Shown piece by piece: positions 1 to 8,882 of a stretch of 64,000 nucleotides of DNA. Position 1 is the stretch's first letter. Each line of letters starts with the position of its first letter. Below the pieces are notes generated by a model that saw only the letters and a list, made by a program, of their open reading frames with translations, ran no database searches and was not told the origin of the DNA. The position numbers and the translations under genes were made by a program. Origin of the DNA: Polaribacter sp. (lineage in GTDB: Bacteria > Bacteroidota > Bacteroidia > Flavobacteriales > Flavobacteriaceae); assembly GCF_024639685.1 (NCBI RefSeq), contig NZ_JAHEHX010000019.1, positions 496,001 to 560,000 of the forward strand, given 5' to 3'.

Positions 1-414
1 TTACGTAATAATAAATCGCTTACACAAACTGTGGGTAGAGCCGCAAGAAATGTAAATGGTTTAGCAATTATGTATGCTGATAAAGTTACAGATAGTATGC
101 AAAAAACAATTGATGAAACAGAAAGAAGAAGAGAAATACAAATTGCATACAATACAAAACACAATAAAGTACCTAAACAGATTAATAAAAAAATAGAAGA
201 TACCTTAACTAAATCCGCAGTTTCCAGTTATCATTATGATAATGCAGTTAGTAAGGCTGCAGAGCAGGAATTGCAATACTTACCTAAAGAAGAAATTCAA
301 GATAGAATTCGTAAAAAACGTAAGCAAATGGAAGCTGCTGCAAAAAGTTTAGACTTTATAATAGCTGCAAAGTTACGTGATGAAATTGCTGTTTTAAAAG
401 AACAAGTTTCATAG
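1..414 (+). CDS. uvrB: UvrABC system protein B, C-terminal part (partial)
   Basis: Excinuclease subunit B of nucleotide excision repair, the helicase-like damage-verification subunit that works with UvrA and UvrC. The gene enters from the left edge with its frame open at base 1, so only about 137 C-terminal residues are visible. The motif QTVGRAARN near the start is helicase motif VI. The last 40 or so residues (EEIQDRIRKKRKQMEAAAKS...DFIIAAKLRDEI) form the UVR domain that contacts UvrC. An ATG at 31 exists but is internal, since the family motif begins upstream of it. The gene ends at a hairpin terminator shared with convergent sucC. Confidence 0.95.
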   Translation, partial: LRNNKSLTQTVGRAARNVNGLAIMYADKVTDSMQKTIDETERRREIQIAYNTKHNKVPKQINKKIEDTLTKSAVSSYHYDNAVSKAAEQELQYLPKEEIQDRIRKKRKQMEAAAKSLDFIIAAKLRDEIAVLKEQVS

Positions 415-429
415 AAAAAAGCTTAATAA

Positions 430-462
430 AAAAAACCTCGCAAATGCGAGGTTTTTTATTTT
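430..462. terminator. Bidirectional intrinsic terminator between uvrB and sucC
   Basis: Inverted repeat AACCTCGC-AAAT-GCGAGGTT with an A-tract on the left and a T-tract on the right. It lies between two convergent genes, so it can terminate both transcripts. Confidence 0.85.
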
Positions 463-477
463 TTATAAATTTATAAA

Positions 478-1674
478 TTAAGCTTCTAAAACTTCAGCAA
501 CCTTATCTGCTGCTTCTTGAAATTCTGTTGCAGAAATAATTTCCATTCCAGAATTATCGATCAATTCTTTTGCTTCTTTTGCGTTTGTACCTTGTAGTCT
601 ACAAATAATTGGTACAGTAATTTTGTCTCCCATACTTTGGTAAGCATCTACAACACCTTGTGCAACTCTGTCACAACGTACAATACCTCCAAAAATATTT
701 ACTAAAATAGCTTTTACATTTTCATCTTTTAAAATAATTCCAAAAGCAGTTTCAACTCTTTGTGCGTCTGCTGTACCTCCAACATCTAAAAAGTTAGCAG
801 GCTCTCCTCCAGATTCTTTAATTAAATCCATAGTTCCCATTGCTAAACCAGCACCATTTACCATACAACCAACATTACCATCTAAATCTACATAGTTTAA
901 ACCTGCAGCTTTAGCTTCAACTTCAATTGGGTTTTCTTCTCTTAAATCGCGCATTGCAGCATAATCTTTATGTCTGTATAATGCATTTTCATCTAAAGAA
1001 ACTTTAGCATCAACTGCCATAATTTTATCGTCAGAGGTCTTTAATACTGGGTTAATCTCAAACATTGAAGAATCAGATTTAATATAAGCAGTATATAAAG
1101 CAGAAACGAACTTTGTCATTTCTTTAAATGCAGTTCCAGATAAACCTAAGTTAAAAGCAACTTTTCTCGCTTGAAAAGGCATTAAACCTAATAATGGATC
1201 TATTTCTTCTGTAAAAATTAAGTGCGGAGTTTCTTCTGCTACAGTTTCAATATCCATTCCACCTTCTGTAGAATACATAATCATATTTTTACCTGTAGCT
1301 CTATTTAACAACACAGACATGTAATATTCTTCTGGTTCAGAATCTCCAGGATAATAAACATCCTCAGCGATTAAAACTTGATTTACCAATTTACCTTCTG
1401 CAGAAGTTTGAGGCGTAATCAACAACATCCCTAAAATATCATCAGCAATACTTTCTACTTGCTCTAAGTTTTTAGCCAGTTTTACTCCTCCACCTTTTCC
1501 ACGTCCACCTGCATGAACCTGAGCTTTTATAACATGCCAACCTGTGCCTGTATCTTCAGTTAATTTCTTAGCAGCTGCAACAGCTTCAGTTGGTGTATTT
1601 GCTACAATTCCTCTTTGAATTCTAACACCAAAACTATTTAAAATTTCTTTTCCTTGATATTCGTGTAAGTTCAT
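478..1674 (-). CDS. sucC: Succinyl-CoA synthetase beta subunit (ADP-forming)
   Basis: Beta subunit of succinyl-CoA ligase, the TCA-cycle step that couples succinyl-CoA cleavage to nucleotide triphosphate synthesis. The 398-residue length is normal for the family. The N-terminus MNLHEYQGKEILNSFGV and the glycine-rich AGGRGKGGGVKLAK stretch near residue 55 belong to the ATP-grasp domain. The C-terminal ligase domain carries GNVGCMVNGAGLAMGTMD and NIFGGIVRCDRVAQGVV. The alpha subunit sucD is not in the window, so the gene stands alone here, as is common in this group. A -7 element lies just upstream. Confidence 0.97.
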   Translation of the reverse strand: MNLHEYQGKEILNSFGVRIQRGIVANTPTEAVAAAKKLTEDTGTGWHVIKAQVHAGGRGKGGGVKLAKNLEQVESIADDILGMLLITPQTSAEGKLVNQVLIAEDVYYPGDSEPEEYYMSVLLNRATGKNMIMYSTEGGMDIETVAEETPHLIFTEEIDPLLGLMPFQARKVAFNLGLSGTAFKEMTKFVSALYTAYIKSDSSMFEINPVLKTSDDKIMAVDAKVSLDENALYRHKDYAAMRDLREENPIEVEAKAAGLNYVDLDGNVGCMVNGAGLAMGTMDLIKESGGEPANFLDVGGTADAQRVETAFGIILKDENVKAILVNIFGGIVRCDRVAQGVVDAYQSMGDKITVPIICRLQGTNAKEAKELIDNSGMEIISATEFQEAADKVAEVLEA

Positions 1675-1697
1675 TTGTATCCTTTTAAAAACAATTA

Positions 1698-1705
1698 CAA
1701 AAATA
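1698..1705 (-). promoter_or_regulatory. Possible Bacteroidota -7 element for sucC
   Basis: On the minus strand the bases read TATTTTTG, matching TAnnTTTG, about 25 bp upstream of the sucC start. I see no convincing -33 TTG at the usual distance. Confidence 0.35.
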
Positions 1706-1877
1706 CAAATTCAATAGAGAATGGAACTAAAGTTTTTTTAAAAAAATAAAATTCATTTTTATTGATATTTCTTATTTGTTTACTAATGTTTAATTTTTAA
1801 AAAATTGATATAAATAAAACAAGTAACATTAAATTGTGTCTTTGTTTTTTTATACTTTCGTGAGTATATTTAAAAAA

Positions 1878-2537
1878 ATGATCGAAATAAAAAATATTCA
1901 TAAGTATTATGGAGATCTAGCCGTTCTTAAAGGAGTAGACTTAACAATAAAAAAAGGTGAAATTGTTGCTATTGTTGGACCATCAGGTGCAGGTAAATCA
2001 ACACTTTTACAAATTTTAGGTACACTGGATAATCCTGAAAAAAAAGAAGATTACACAATAAACATTAACCACACCTCATTAAAAAATATAGCTGATAAAG
2101 AGCTATCTAAATTTAGAAATAAACATATTGGCTTTATTTTTCAATTTCATCAATTACTCCCTGAATTTTCTGCATTAGAAAATGTTTGTATTCCTGCTTT
2201 TATTGCTAAAAAATCAAAAAAAGAATCAGAAATAAGAGCAAAAAAGTTGCTTAATTTTTTAGGCTTATCTCATAGAATGCAACATAAACCTAATGAGCTT
2301 TCTGGTGGTGAGCAACAAAGAGTTGCTGTAGCTAGAGCTTTAATTAACAATCCATCCATAATTTTAGCAGATGAACCAAGTGGAAACCTAGACAGTGAAT
2401 CTGCTAAAAACCTTCACGAACTCTTTTTTAAACTGAGAGACGAGTTTGGACAAACTTTTGTTTTGGTTACTCATAATGATGAACTTGCAAATATGGCAGA
2501 CAGAAAACTAACTATGAAAGATGGAAAGATTTGTTAA
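1878..2537 (+). CDS. lolD: LolD-like ABC transporter ATP-binding protein
   Basis: ATPase of the MacB/LolD family, predicted to energise lipoprotein release from the inner membrane with LolC/LolE-type permeases. It has Walker [10 protein letters not shown] (residues 34-42), signature LSGGEQQ (141-147) and Walker B IILADEP (161-167). An upstream in-frame ATG at 1836 would add 14 residues. I chose 1878 because [13 protein letters not shown] is the usual family start. It is followed at 12 bp by a CPBP protease. No permease is adjacent; the LolE-like permease at 46579-47814 is a possible partner but lies far away. Assignment within the family is by similarity only. Confidence 0.85.
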   Translation: MIEIKNIHKYYGDLAVLKGVDLTIKKGEIVAIVGPSGAGKSTLLQILGTLDNPEKKEDYTININHTSLKNIADKELSKFRNKHIGFIFQFHQLLPEFSALENVCIPAFIAKKSKKESEIRAKKLLNFLGLSHRMQHKPNELSGGEQQRVAVARALINNPSIILADEPSGNLDSESAKNLHELFFKLRDEFGQTFVLVTHNDELANMADRKLTMKDGKIC

Positions 2538-2549
2538 AAAAATAAACTT

Positions 2550-3089
2550 ATGCTAAATTTTATAAAAGAACTTATTGCATATTTTAAGAATCCTACTTTA
2601 AGTAAAGATTCTAATACAGATTTTAAGCATAGAATTCAAATATTTGGAAAATTACTTGTGGTTTGTTTAGTTACAGGTTTTATAATCTCCCCAATATTTG
2701 TTTTAATAGAAAAACTTGGTTTGGTCGATATGCAAGAGCATGCCATGGAAGAATTAATGAAAAAGATGTCAAAAGCAATTGTATTTGCGACTGTTATTGC
2801 TCCTTTATTTGAAGAATTAATATTTAGAGCTCCATTAACTGCTTTTAAAAAAGAAAAACAATTTAAAATTGGTTTTTATGTTTTTGCGATATTATTTGGA
2901 TTTGTTCATATTACAAACTTTAACATTACTACTACAGTTTTACTATTATCCCCATTATTAGTACTACCACAAACTCTTGTAGGTGGCTATTTAGGGTACA
3001 TAAGAGTTCGATTTGGTTTACTTTGGAGTATGGCACTTCACAGTAGCTATAATGGAATTTTAATGCTAGTTTCGTTCTCTGCAATGTGA
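2550..3089 (+). CDS. CPBP-family intramembrane glutamic endopeptidase
   Basis: A 179-residue polytopic membrane protein of the CPBP (Rce1/Abi) family of intramembrane proteases. The signature EExxxR appears as FEELIFR near residue 90, and a later helix contains the conserved histidine in FGFVHITNF. At least four hydrophobic segments are visible. It sits 12 bp after the LolD-like gene and 6 bp before the TIGR02757 gene, so the three are probably co-transcribed. The physiological substrate is unknown; many members are annotated from motifs alone. Confidence 0.85.
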   Translation: MLNFIKELIAYFKNPTLSKDSNTDFKHRIQIFGKLLVVCLVTGFIISPIFVLIEKLGLVDMQEHAMEELMKKMSKAIVFATVIAPLFEELIFRAPLTAFKKEKQFKIGFYVFAILFGFVHITNFNITTTVLLLSPLLVLPQTLVGGYLGYIRVRFGLLWSMALHSSYNGILMLVSFSAM

Positions 3090-3095
3090 TATGTA

Positions 3096-3860
3096 ATGAA
3101 TAAAAAAGAGCTTAAACTATTTCTGGATGAAAAAGTGATACAATACAACAATCAAAAATTTATCCAATCAGACCCAATACAAATACCACATTTATTTACT
3201 AAAAAAGAAGATATTGAAATTGCAGCTTTTTTAGCAGCAACAATCTCTTGGGGCAACAGAACCATGATTATTAAAAATGCAACTAAAATGATGCATTTAC
3301 TTGATAATGATCCTTTTGATTTTGTAATAAATCATAAAGAAAAAGATTTAGAATCATTTAATAATTTTGTTCATAGAACATTTAATGCTTCAGATTTTAA
3401 ACAATTTATAAGGTCCTTGAAACACATCTACAAAAACTACTGTGGATTAGAAAATGCCTTGAAAATTAAAGATGATAGCACAAATTATCAAACTACTATA
3501 CATAAATTTAAAAAATTATTTTTTGAAGAAACACAAGAAACAAGAACATTAAAACATGTATCTGACCCCTTAAAAAACTCAGCTGCAAAAAGGATTAACA
3601 TGTTCTTACGTTGGATGGTAAGAAATGATAAAACAGGAGTAGATTTCGGGTTATGGACAACACACAATCAAGCGCATTTGTCTTGCCCTTTAGACGTCCA
3701 CTCTGGTAACGTTGCTAGAAAGTTACAACTACTTAAAAGAAAACAAAACGATTGGAAGGCACTAAGTGAACTAGATAAAAACTTAAGAAGGTTAGATGCA
3801 AAAGACCCTGTTAAGTATGATTTTGCATTATTTGGTTTGGGAGTTTTCGAAAAGTTTTAA
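3096..3860 (+). CDS. TIGR02757 family protein (DUF2400)
   Basis: A 254-residue conserved protein recognised by the N-terminal pattern IEIAAFLAATISWGNRTMI and the C-terminal CPLDVHSGNVARKL. The family is widespread in Bacteroidota and has no established function that I know of. It is basic and lysine-rich, with no signal peptide or membrane segment, so it is probably cytoplasmic. It starts 6 bp after the CPBP gene. Confidence 0.8.
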   Translation: MNKKELKLFLDEKVIQYNNQKFIQSDPIQIPHLFTKKEDIEIAAFLAATISWGNRTMIIKNATKMMHLLDNDPFDFVINHKEKDLESFNNFVHRTFNASDFKQFIRSLKHIYKNYCGLENALKIKDDSTNYQTTIHKFKKLFFEETQETRTLKHVSDPLKNSAAKRINMFLRWMVRNDKTGVDFGLWTTHNQAHLSCPLDVHSGNVARKLQLLKRKQNDWKALSELDKNLRRLDAKDPVKYDFALFGLGVFEKF

Positions 3861-3941
3861 TAAGAAATTAACAAGTTTTCTTTATTCACTTAAATTAGCA
3901 TAATTTAGATATGTAAGTCAATATCGCTTTAAAATTTGTAG

Positions 3942-5891
3942 ATGTATTTTAAAAATCCAGATGTTTTATATTTATTATTTTTACTAATTATTCCCATTTT
4001 AGTACATTTATTTCAACTACAGAAATTTGTAAAAACACCATTTACAAATGTTGCTTTTTTACAGAAAATAAAACTAGAAACACGCAAAAGTGCAAACATA
4101 AAAAAATGGCTAATTTTAGCCACTAGAATGCTTGTTTTTTTATCGATACTTTTATCTTTTTCTCAACCATATCTGGGCAAAAAAAACACAAATAAAAAAC
4201 AAAATATTTTTATCTATTTAGACAATTCACTAAGCTTAAATACAAAAGGAAAAAGAGGAGATTTACTAAAAATAGCAACCCAAGATATTATAAAATTTGC
4301 TCCAACTGATAAACGATATACATTACAAACTAACAACAAATTTTATACAAATATTAACTATGATAATTTAAAAAACAAGTTACTATCTTTAAAAAACACA
4401 AGTAAAACAACAACAATTAATACTGTAATCTTTAAAAAAATAGTTAATCAAAATAAAGAAACTAAAACTTTAAATGAATCAATTTTAATATCTGATTTTC
4501 AAAATACTTACACTAATCAGTTTACAAATGTAACACCCCTATATTCGACTGTTAAGCTACAAAGTTCTGTAAAAAATAATTTATCTATAGACAGCTTATA
4601 CGTTAAAGATAAAAACTTCGAAAACACAACCATAGCTGTTAACATAAAAAATGAAGGAAAAGCTAAAAAAAATATTCCTATTGCTATTTACAGCAAAAAC
4701 AAGTTAATTAGCAAACAAACAATCTCAATTAAGAAAAACGAAACCAAAGAAGTTCTTTTTAATTGCAAAGATAAAGCATTGATTTTAGGAAAAGTTACAA
4801 TTACTTACAACGATACTTTTAAGTTTGACAACACATTCTACTATAGTCAAAATAAAAAAGACAAAATAAGAGTTTTAAGCATTGGTAACCCTAGTAATTT
4901 TTTACCTAAAATTTATAGTAATGACGAATTTAATTACCAAAATAAAAAATTAAAAAAAGTAAACTATAATAAGATTTCTAATCAAGATTTAATTATTTTA
5001 AATGAGCTCAAAGTTATTCCAAATACATTAATAAATCGATTAATTAGTTTTTCAAATAAAGGAGGTAATATTGTTATTATTCCAAATAAAAACTCAGAAA
5101 TAACTAATTATAATTTTTTTTTAAATAAATTCGGAAGAATCTCTTTAAAATCAAAAATAAAAGACACCTTAAATATTACTTCAATAAATTTTTCACACCC
5201 AATTTTTAAAAATGTTTTTTTAAAAAAGATAGAAAACTTTCAATACCCAAAAGTAAATAGCTACTTCCCTATTTCTTCAAATAACGAACAAAGTATTCTT
5301 ACCTTTCAAAATACTCTCCCCTTTGTAACTCAAATAAAAAGTAATACTGGAAACCTTTTTCTCTTTTCAAGTACGCTATCCAAAAACAATAGTAATTTTT
5401 TAAAATCGCCTTTAATTGTTCCACTATTCTACAACTTTGGAACAATGAGAAAAAAAACACCAAAACTATACTATCGTTTAGACCAAGATCATGAAATAGA
5501 TGTTTCTGTAAAACTTAACAAAGAAGGTGTACTATCTTTAAGAGGAAGGAATTTAAATATAATTCCACCCCAACAAAGTTATCAAAGTAAAATTTCTATT
5601 GAAATTAAGGACCATCTAACAAATGCTGGTTTTTACCATGTAACACACAAAAAAGATACGCTACAAACACTAGCTTTTAATAATCCAAAAAGCGAAAGCA
5701 GTTTACAGTTCTTTGACCCAAATACTCTCAAAAACTCAGAATATAAATTAAAAAATAAATCCTCAATTAAAGAGGCTTTCAGTGAAATTGATAAAAAAAA
5801 CAAAGTTCAATGGTTATGGAAATGGTTTTTAGCGTTGGCAATTGTATCTTTGCTTTTAGAAATTTTGATTTTAAAATTCTATAAACCATGA
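3942..5891 (+). CDS. BatA-domain / von Willebrand factor A-like membrane protein
   Basis: A 649-residue inner-membrane protein. Residues 1-80 form the BatA N-terminal double-transmembrane domain (helices at about 8-24 and 58-75, with PILVHLFQLQK between). A vWA-like domain follows with FIYLDNSLSLNTKG around residue 90, in which DNSLS preserves a MIDAS-type DxSxS. A large periplasmic region and a C-terminal helix (about 625-645) complete it. It is unusually rich in Lys, Asn and Ile. Its stop overlaps the next start by 4 nt (ATGA), which implies translational coupling with the dihydroorotase-like gene. The role is not established. Confidence 0.8.
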   Translation: MYFKNPDVLYLLFLLIIPILVHLFQLQKFVKTPFTNVAFLQKIKLETRKSANIKKWLILATRMLVFLSILLSFSQPYLGKKNTNKKQNIFIYLDNSLSLNTKGKRGDLLKIATQDIIKFAPTDKRYTLQTNNKFYTNINYDNLKNKLLSLKNTSKTTTINTVIFKKIVNQNKETKTLNESILISDFQNTYTNQFTNVTPLYSTVKLQSSVKNNLSIDSLYVKDKNFENTTIAVNIKNEGKAKKNIPIAIYSKNKLISKQTISIKKNETKEVLFNCKDKALILGKVTITYNDTFKFDNTFYYSQNKKDKIRVLSIGNPSNFLPKIYSNDEFNYQNKKLKKVNYNKISNQDLIILNELKVIPNTLINRLISFSNKGGNIVIIPNKNSEITNYNFFLNKFGRISLKSKIKDTLNITSINFSHPIFKNVFLKKIENFQYPKVNSYFPISSNNEQSILTFQNTLPFVTQIKSNTGNLFLFSSTLSKNNSNFLKSPLIVPLFYNFGTMRKKTPKLYYRLDQDHEIDVSVKLNKEGVLSLRGRNLNIIPPQQSYQSKISIEIKDHLTNAGFYHVTHKKDTLQTLAFNNPKSESSLQFFDPNTLKNSEYKLKNKSSIKEAFSEIDKKNKVQWLWKWFLALAIVSLLLEILILKFYKP

Positions 5892-7144
5892 GAACGCTTC
5901 TTAAAAACGCAAGAATCATAGATGTTTCTAGCCCTTTTCACAACCAAATAAAGGATATTTTAATTCATAATGGTTACATCAAAAAAATAGCAGACTCAAT
6001 TCTTCCCTCTAGAGAGGATAATGAAATAGTATTAGAAAACCTACATGTTTCTTGTGGCTGGTTTGACACAAGTGTTTCACTTGGCGAACCTGGTTACGAA
6101 GAGCGAGAAACCTTATCTAACGGATTACAAGTTGCTGCAAAAAGCGGTTTCACTTCGATTGCCTTAAATGCAAATACAAACCCTGTTATTGACACAAAAT
6201 CTGATGTTGAATATCTAATTCATAAAGCTCATAATTCTGGCGTAAAACTTTACCCTATTGCCGCGTTAACACAAAAAAGTGAAGGTAAGGAATTAGCAGA
6301 ACTGTTTGATATGCAACAATCTGGAGCTATCGCATTTGCAGATTACAATAAGCCAATAGTAGATGATAATTTAATGAAAATTGCCTTGCTCTATGCGCAA
6401 AATTTTGATGGCTTAATATTAAGTTTTCCAAAAAATAATTCAATTGCAGGAGAAGGTATTGTTAACGAAGGCATAAATAGCACAAAACTAGGCCTAAAAG
6501 GCATACCAGCATTATCAGAACACATTCAAATTGCAAGAGATTTATTTCTCTTAGAATATACAGGAGGAAAACTACATATTCCAACTATTACAACAGCAAA
6601 ATCAGTTAACTTAATTAAGGAAGCTAAAAAGAAAGGTTTAAAAGTTACTTGTAGCGTTACTGCACATCATTTAACACTAACAGATAATAATCTGAATGGA
6701 TTTGACAGTAGCTTTAAAACATCACCTCCATTAAGAACTGTTAAAGATATTAAAGCGCTACAGAAAGCAGTTAAATCTGGCGTAATTGACATAATTACCT
6801 CAGATCACAACCCTATTGATATTGAACACAAAAAAGTTGAATTTAGCGAAGCAAAAGACGGCGTTATTGGACTCGAGAGTCTCTTTACTACTACAAATAC
6901 AGTTTTAGATTTAGAAACGCTTATAGCAAGTATCACTTACAAACCAAGAGCAGTTTTTGGGTTAAATAGCACACATATTAAAGAAAATTCAAAAGCCGAC
7001 CTTACATTGTTTAATCCTGATAAAGAATTTATTTTTAACAATGAGCACATACTTTCAACATCTAAAAACAGCCCTTTTATTAACAAAAAATGTAAAGGTG
7101 AAGTTTATGGAATTTATGCAAATGAAAAATTAATTCTAAAATAA
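5888..7144 (+). CDS. Dihydroorotase-like protein lacking the HxH metal motif
   Basis: A 418-residue amidohydrolase-fold protein most similar to type I dihydroorotases of pyrimidine synthesis. Active members carry DxHxHxREPG; here the stretch reads FDTSVSLGEPGYEERETL (about residues 58-75), so both metal-binding histidines are absent. TAHHLTLTD and a degenerate SDHNPID remain. This resembles non-catalytic pseudo-dihydroorotases that support aspartate transcarbamoylase in some bacteria. That role is an inference, and flavobacterial proteins of this type are usually annotated simply as dihydroorotase. It overlaps the BatA-type gene by 4 nt. Confidence 0.8.
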   Translation: MRTLLKNARIIDVSSPFHNQIKDILIHNGYIKKIADSILPSREDNEIVLENLHVSCGWFDTSVSLGEPGYEERETLSNGLQVAAKSGFTSIALNANTNPVIDTKSDVEYLIHKAHNSGVKLYPIAALTQKSEGKELAELFDMQQSGAIAFADYNKPIVDDNLMKIALLYAQNFDGLILSFPKNNSIAGEGIVNEGINSTKLGLKGIPALSEHIQIARDLFLLEYTGGKLHIPTITTAKSVNLIKEAKKKGLKVTCSVTAHHLTLTDNNLNGFDSSFKTSPPLRTVKDIKALQKAVKSGVIDIITSDHNPIDIEHKKVEFSEAKDGVIGLESLFTTTNTVLDLETLIASITYKPRAVFGLNSTHIKENSKADLTLFNPDKEFIFNNEHILSTSKNSPFINKKCKGEVYGIYANEKLILK

Positions 7145-7215
7145 AACTTGCATACGCTTAAGCAATAGCCTTTTTAGTTTTACTTCAACCATCTTTAAGA
7201 AAGTAAAAAAACACT

Positions 7216-7854
7216 ATGAATTTAGAGTACATTGTTAGAGAACCTATTAAAAAAAGTAAAAATCCGTCATTACTAATTCTACTACATGGATATGGAAGCA
7301 ACAAAGAAGATTTATTTTCATTCGCCGAAGAACTTCCGGAAGAATTGTTAATTGTAAGTGCGCAAGCGCCAAATAGTATGGGTTTTGGAAGCTATGCATG
7401 GTATGCTATTAATTTTGATGCTAAGCAAGGTAAATTCTCTGACTTGAAACAAGCAAAAGAAGCTATTGATAAAATCGCTGAATTTATTGATGCAATTAAA
7501 GAAAAATACAACACCAAAAAGGAAAAAACATTTTTATTAGGTTTTAGCCAAGGAGCCATTCTTAGCTATTCTTTAAGTTTTTTTTACCCTAATAAAATAA
7601 ATCATATAATTGCACTAAGTGGTTATATTAATACTGATCTTTTACCTGTAGAGATATCAAAATCTATAACTACAGACTATTATATATCTCATGGAATTGT
7701 AGACCAAGTACTCCCAATTGAATGGGCTAGAAAAAGTAAAACCTTTTTAGAAAAAATAAACCTTCAAGCTATCTATAGTGAATATAAAGTTGGTCATGGA
7801 GTAGCGCCACAAAATTTTTACAGCTTTAAAGAGTGGATACAAAAAAGACTTTAA
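7216..7854 (+). CDS. Alpha/beta hydrolase, carboxylesterase/phospholipase type
   Basis: A 212-residue serine hydrolase of the YpfH/Est type. The nucleophile elbow is LLGFSQGAIL (GxSxG) near residue 112. The oxyanion stretch LLILLHGYGSNKED is at about 21-34, and the catalytic histidine lies in KVGHGVAPQNF near the C-terminus. No signal peptide is seen, so it is probably cytoplasmic. The substrate is unknown. It is 71 bp downstream of the dihydroorotase-like gene on the same strand. Confidence 0.85.
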   Translation: MNLEYIVREPIKKSKNPSLLILLHGYGSNKEDLFSFAEELPEELLIVSAQAPNSMGFGSYAWYAINFDAKQGKFSDLKQAKEAIDKIAEFIDAIKEKYNTKKEKTFLLGFSQGAILSYSLSFFYPNKINHIIALSGYINTDLLPVEISKSITTDYYISHGIVDQVLPIEWARKSKTFLEKINLQAIYSEYKVGHGVAPQNFYSFKEWIQKRL

Positions 7855-7860
7855 ATAAAT

Positions 7861-7941
7861 TTAAAAAATGTATTCCTTAATAATAGTAACAAATTGTTTT
7901 GCAGTAAATGGCTTAGTAATATCATAAAATATTTTATTTAA
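7861..7941 (-). pseudogene. Remnant of a response-regulator receiver domain (C-terminal 26 codons)
   Basis: On the minus strand an open stretch between two in-frame stops reads KIFYDITKPFTAKQFVTIIK followed by EYIF and a stop. The KPF...L/F..I pattern is the end of a CheY-like receiver domain, in which the KP pair is highly conserved. No start codon or rest of the domain lies upstream in any frame. I read it as the last piece of a deleted response-regulator gene. Confidence 0.65.
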
Positions 7942-8021
7942 TTAATGCTAATTTTTGTAGTAAAAATTGGGGTTACTCGATTAACATTTCTTAAATAAAT
8001 ATACAGAAAAAAAGAATAAAA

Positions 8022-8804
8022 CTATACTTTTATTTTTAACCCATCATAAGCTAAAAAAACGTTCTCTGGGAGTACTTTTGACACCTCTTCATGAAAACCT
8101 AACTTATGACTTATATGAGTAAAATAGGTTTTTTTTGGTTGTAACTCTTCTACAAAACTTAAGGTCTCCTGAAGGCTGAAGTGGGTTGGATGTTCTTCTA
8201 TTCTAAGTGCATTAATTACTAAAACTTCTAAATTTTTTAGTTTTTCTTTCTCAGAATCTGCAATAAATTTCACATCAGTTAAATAAGCAAAGTTTTCAAT
8301 TCTGTAGGCAGTAATAGGTAGTTTACCATGCATTACTTCTATAGGCGTTACTAGTGCATCATGAACTAAAAAAGAATTAGTATTTACCAAATTAGTAGCT
8401 ACACTTGGCGCACCTGGATACTTATTTTCTTTGCTAAAGATGTATTCAAATCGTTGTGTTAGACTCTTTAAAGTTCTTTTGTTTACATAAATGGGCATTT
8501 CTCCTATTTTATAACAAAATGGTCTTAAATCATCTAAACCAGCTGTATGATCTGAATGCTCGTGTGTAAACAATACACCGTGAATTAATACTACATTTTC
8601 ACGCAACATTTGCTGTCTAAAATCAGGACCACAATCAATTACAAAAGATTTATTATTCCAAGAAACTAAAATAGAAGAACGCAACCTTTTGTCTTTTGAA
8701 TTTGAGGATAAACAAACGGGATCTTTACTTGCAATCATTGGGATTCCTTGAGAAGTTCCTGTTCCTAAAAAAGTAATATGTAACTGTTTATTAGATTTTT
8801 TCAT
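8022..8804 (-). CDS. MBL-fold metallohydrolase, PhnP-like
   Basis: A 260-residue metallo-beta-lactamase-fold hydrolase of the phosphoribosyl cyclic phosphodiesterase (PhnP) / lipoate-associated type. The N-terminal FLGTGTSQGIPMI and the zinc motif THEHSDHTAGLDDLRPF are clear, and a later histidine is in YFTHISHKLG. I place the start at MKKSNKQLHI (8804), not the upstream in-frame ATG at 8822, because the latter adds a hydrophobic hexapeptide not typical of this cytoplasmic family. It is divergent from the gene at 8883. The substrate cannot be inferred, since no phn genes are nearby. Confidence 0.82.
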   Translation of the reverse strand: MKKSNKQLHITFLGTGTSQGIPMIASKDPVCLSSNSKDKRLRSSILVSWNNKSFVIDCGPDFRQQMLRENVVLIHGVLFTHEHSDHTAGLDDLRPFCYKIGEMPIYVNKRTLKSLTQRFEYIFSKENKYPGAPSVATNLVNTNSFLVHDALVTPIEVMHGKLPITAYRIENFAYLTDVKFIADSEKEKLKNLEVLVINALRIEEHPTHFSLQETLSFVEELQPKKTYFTHISHKLGFHEEVSKVLPENVFLAYDGLKIKV

Positions 8805-8827
8805 GTACAACAAAAATAACATAAAAA

Positions 8828-8859
8828 TTGACTCATTGCTATCTAATTTAGTACATTTG
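8828..8859 (+). promoter_or_regulatory. Bacteroidota-type promoter for the 8883 gene
   Basis: -33 TTG at 8828-8830, then 21 bp, then TACATTTG (TAnnTTTG) at 8852-8859, which is 23 bp before the ATG at 8883. Spacing and sequence fit the flavobacterial consensus. Confidence 0.65.
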
Positions 8860-8882
8860 TAAGCTGTTAAAAAGATAGATAT

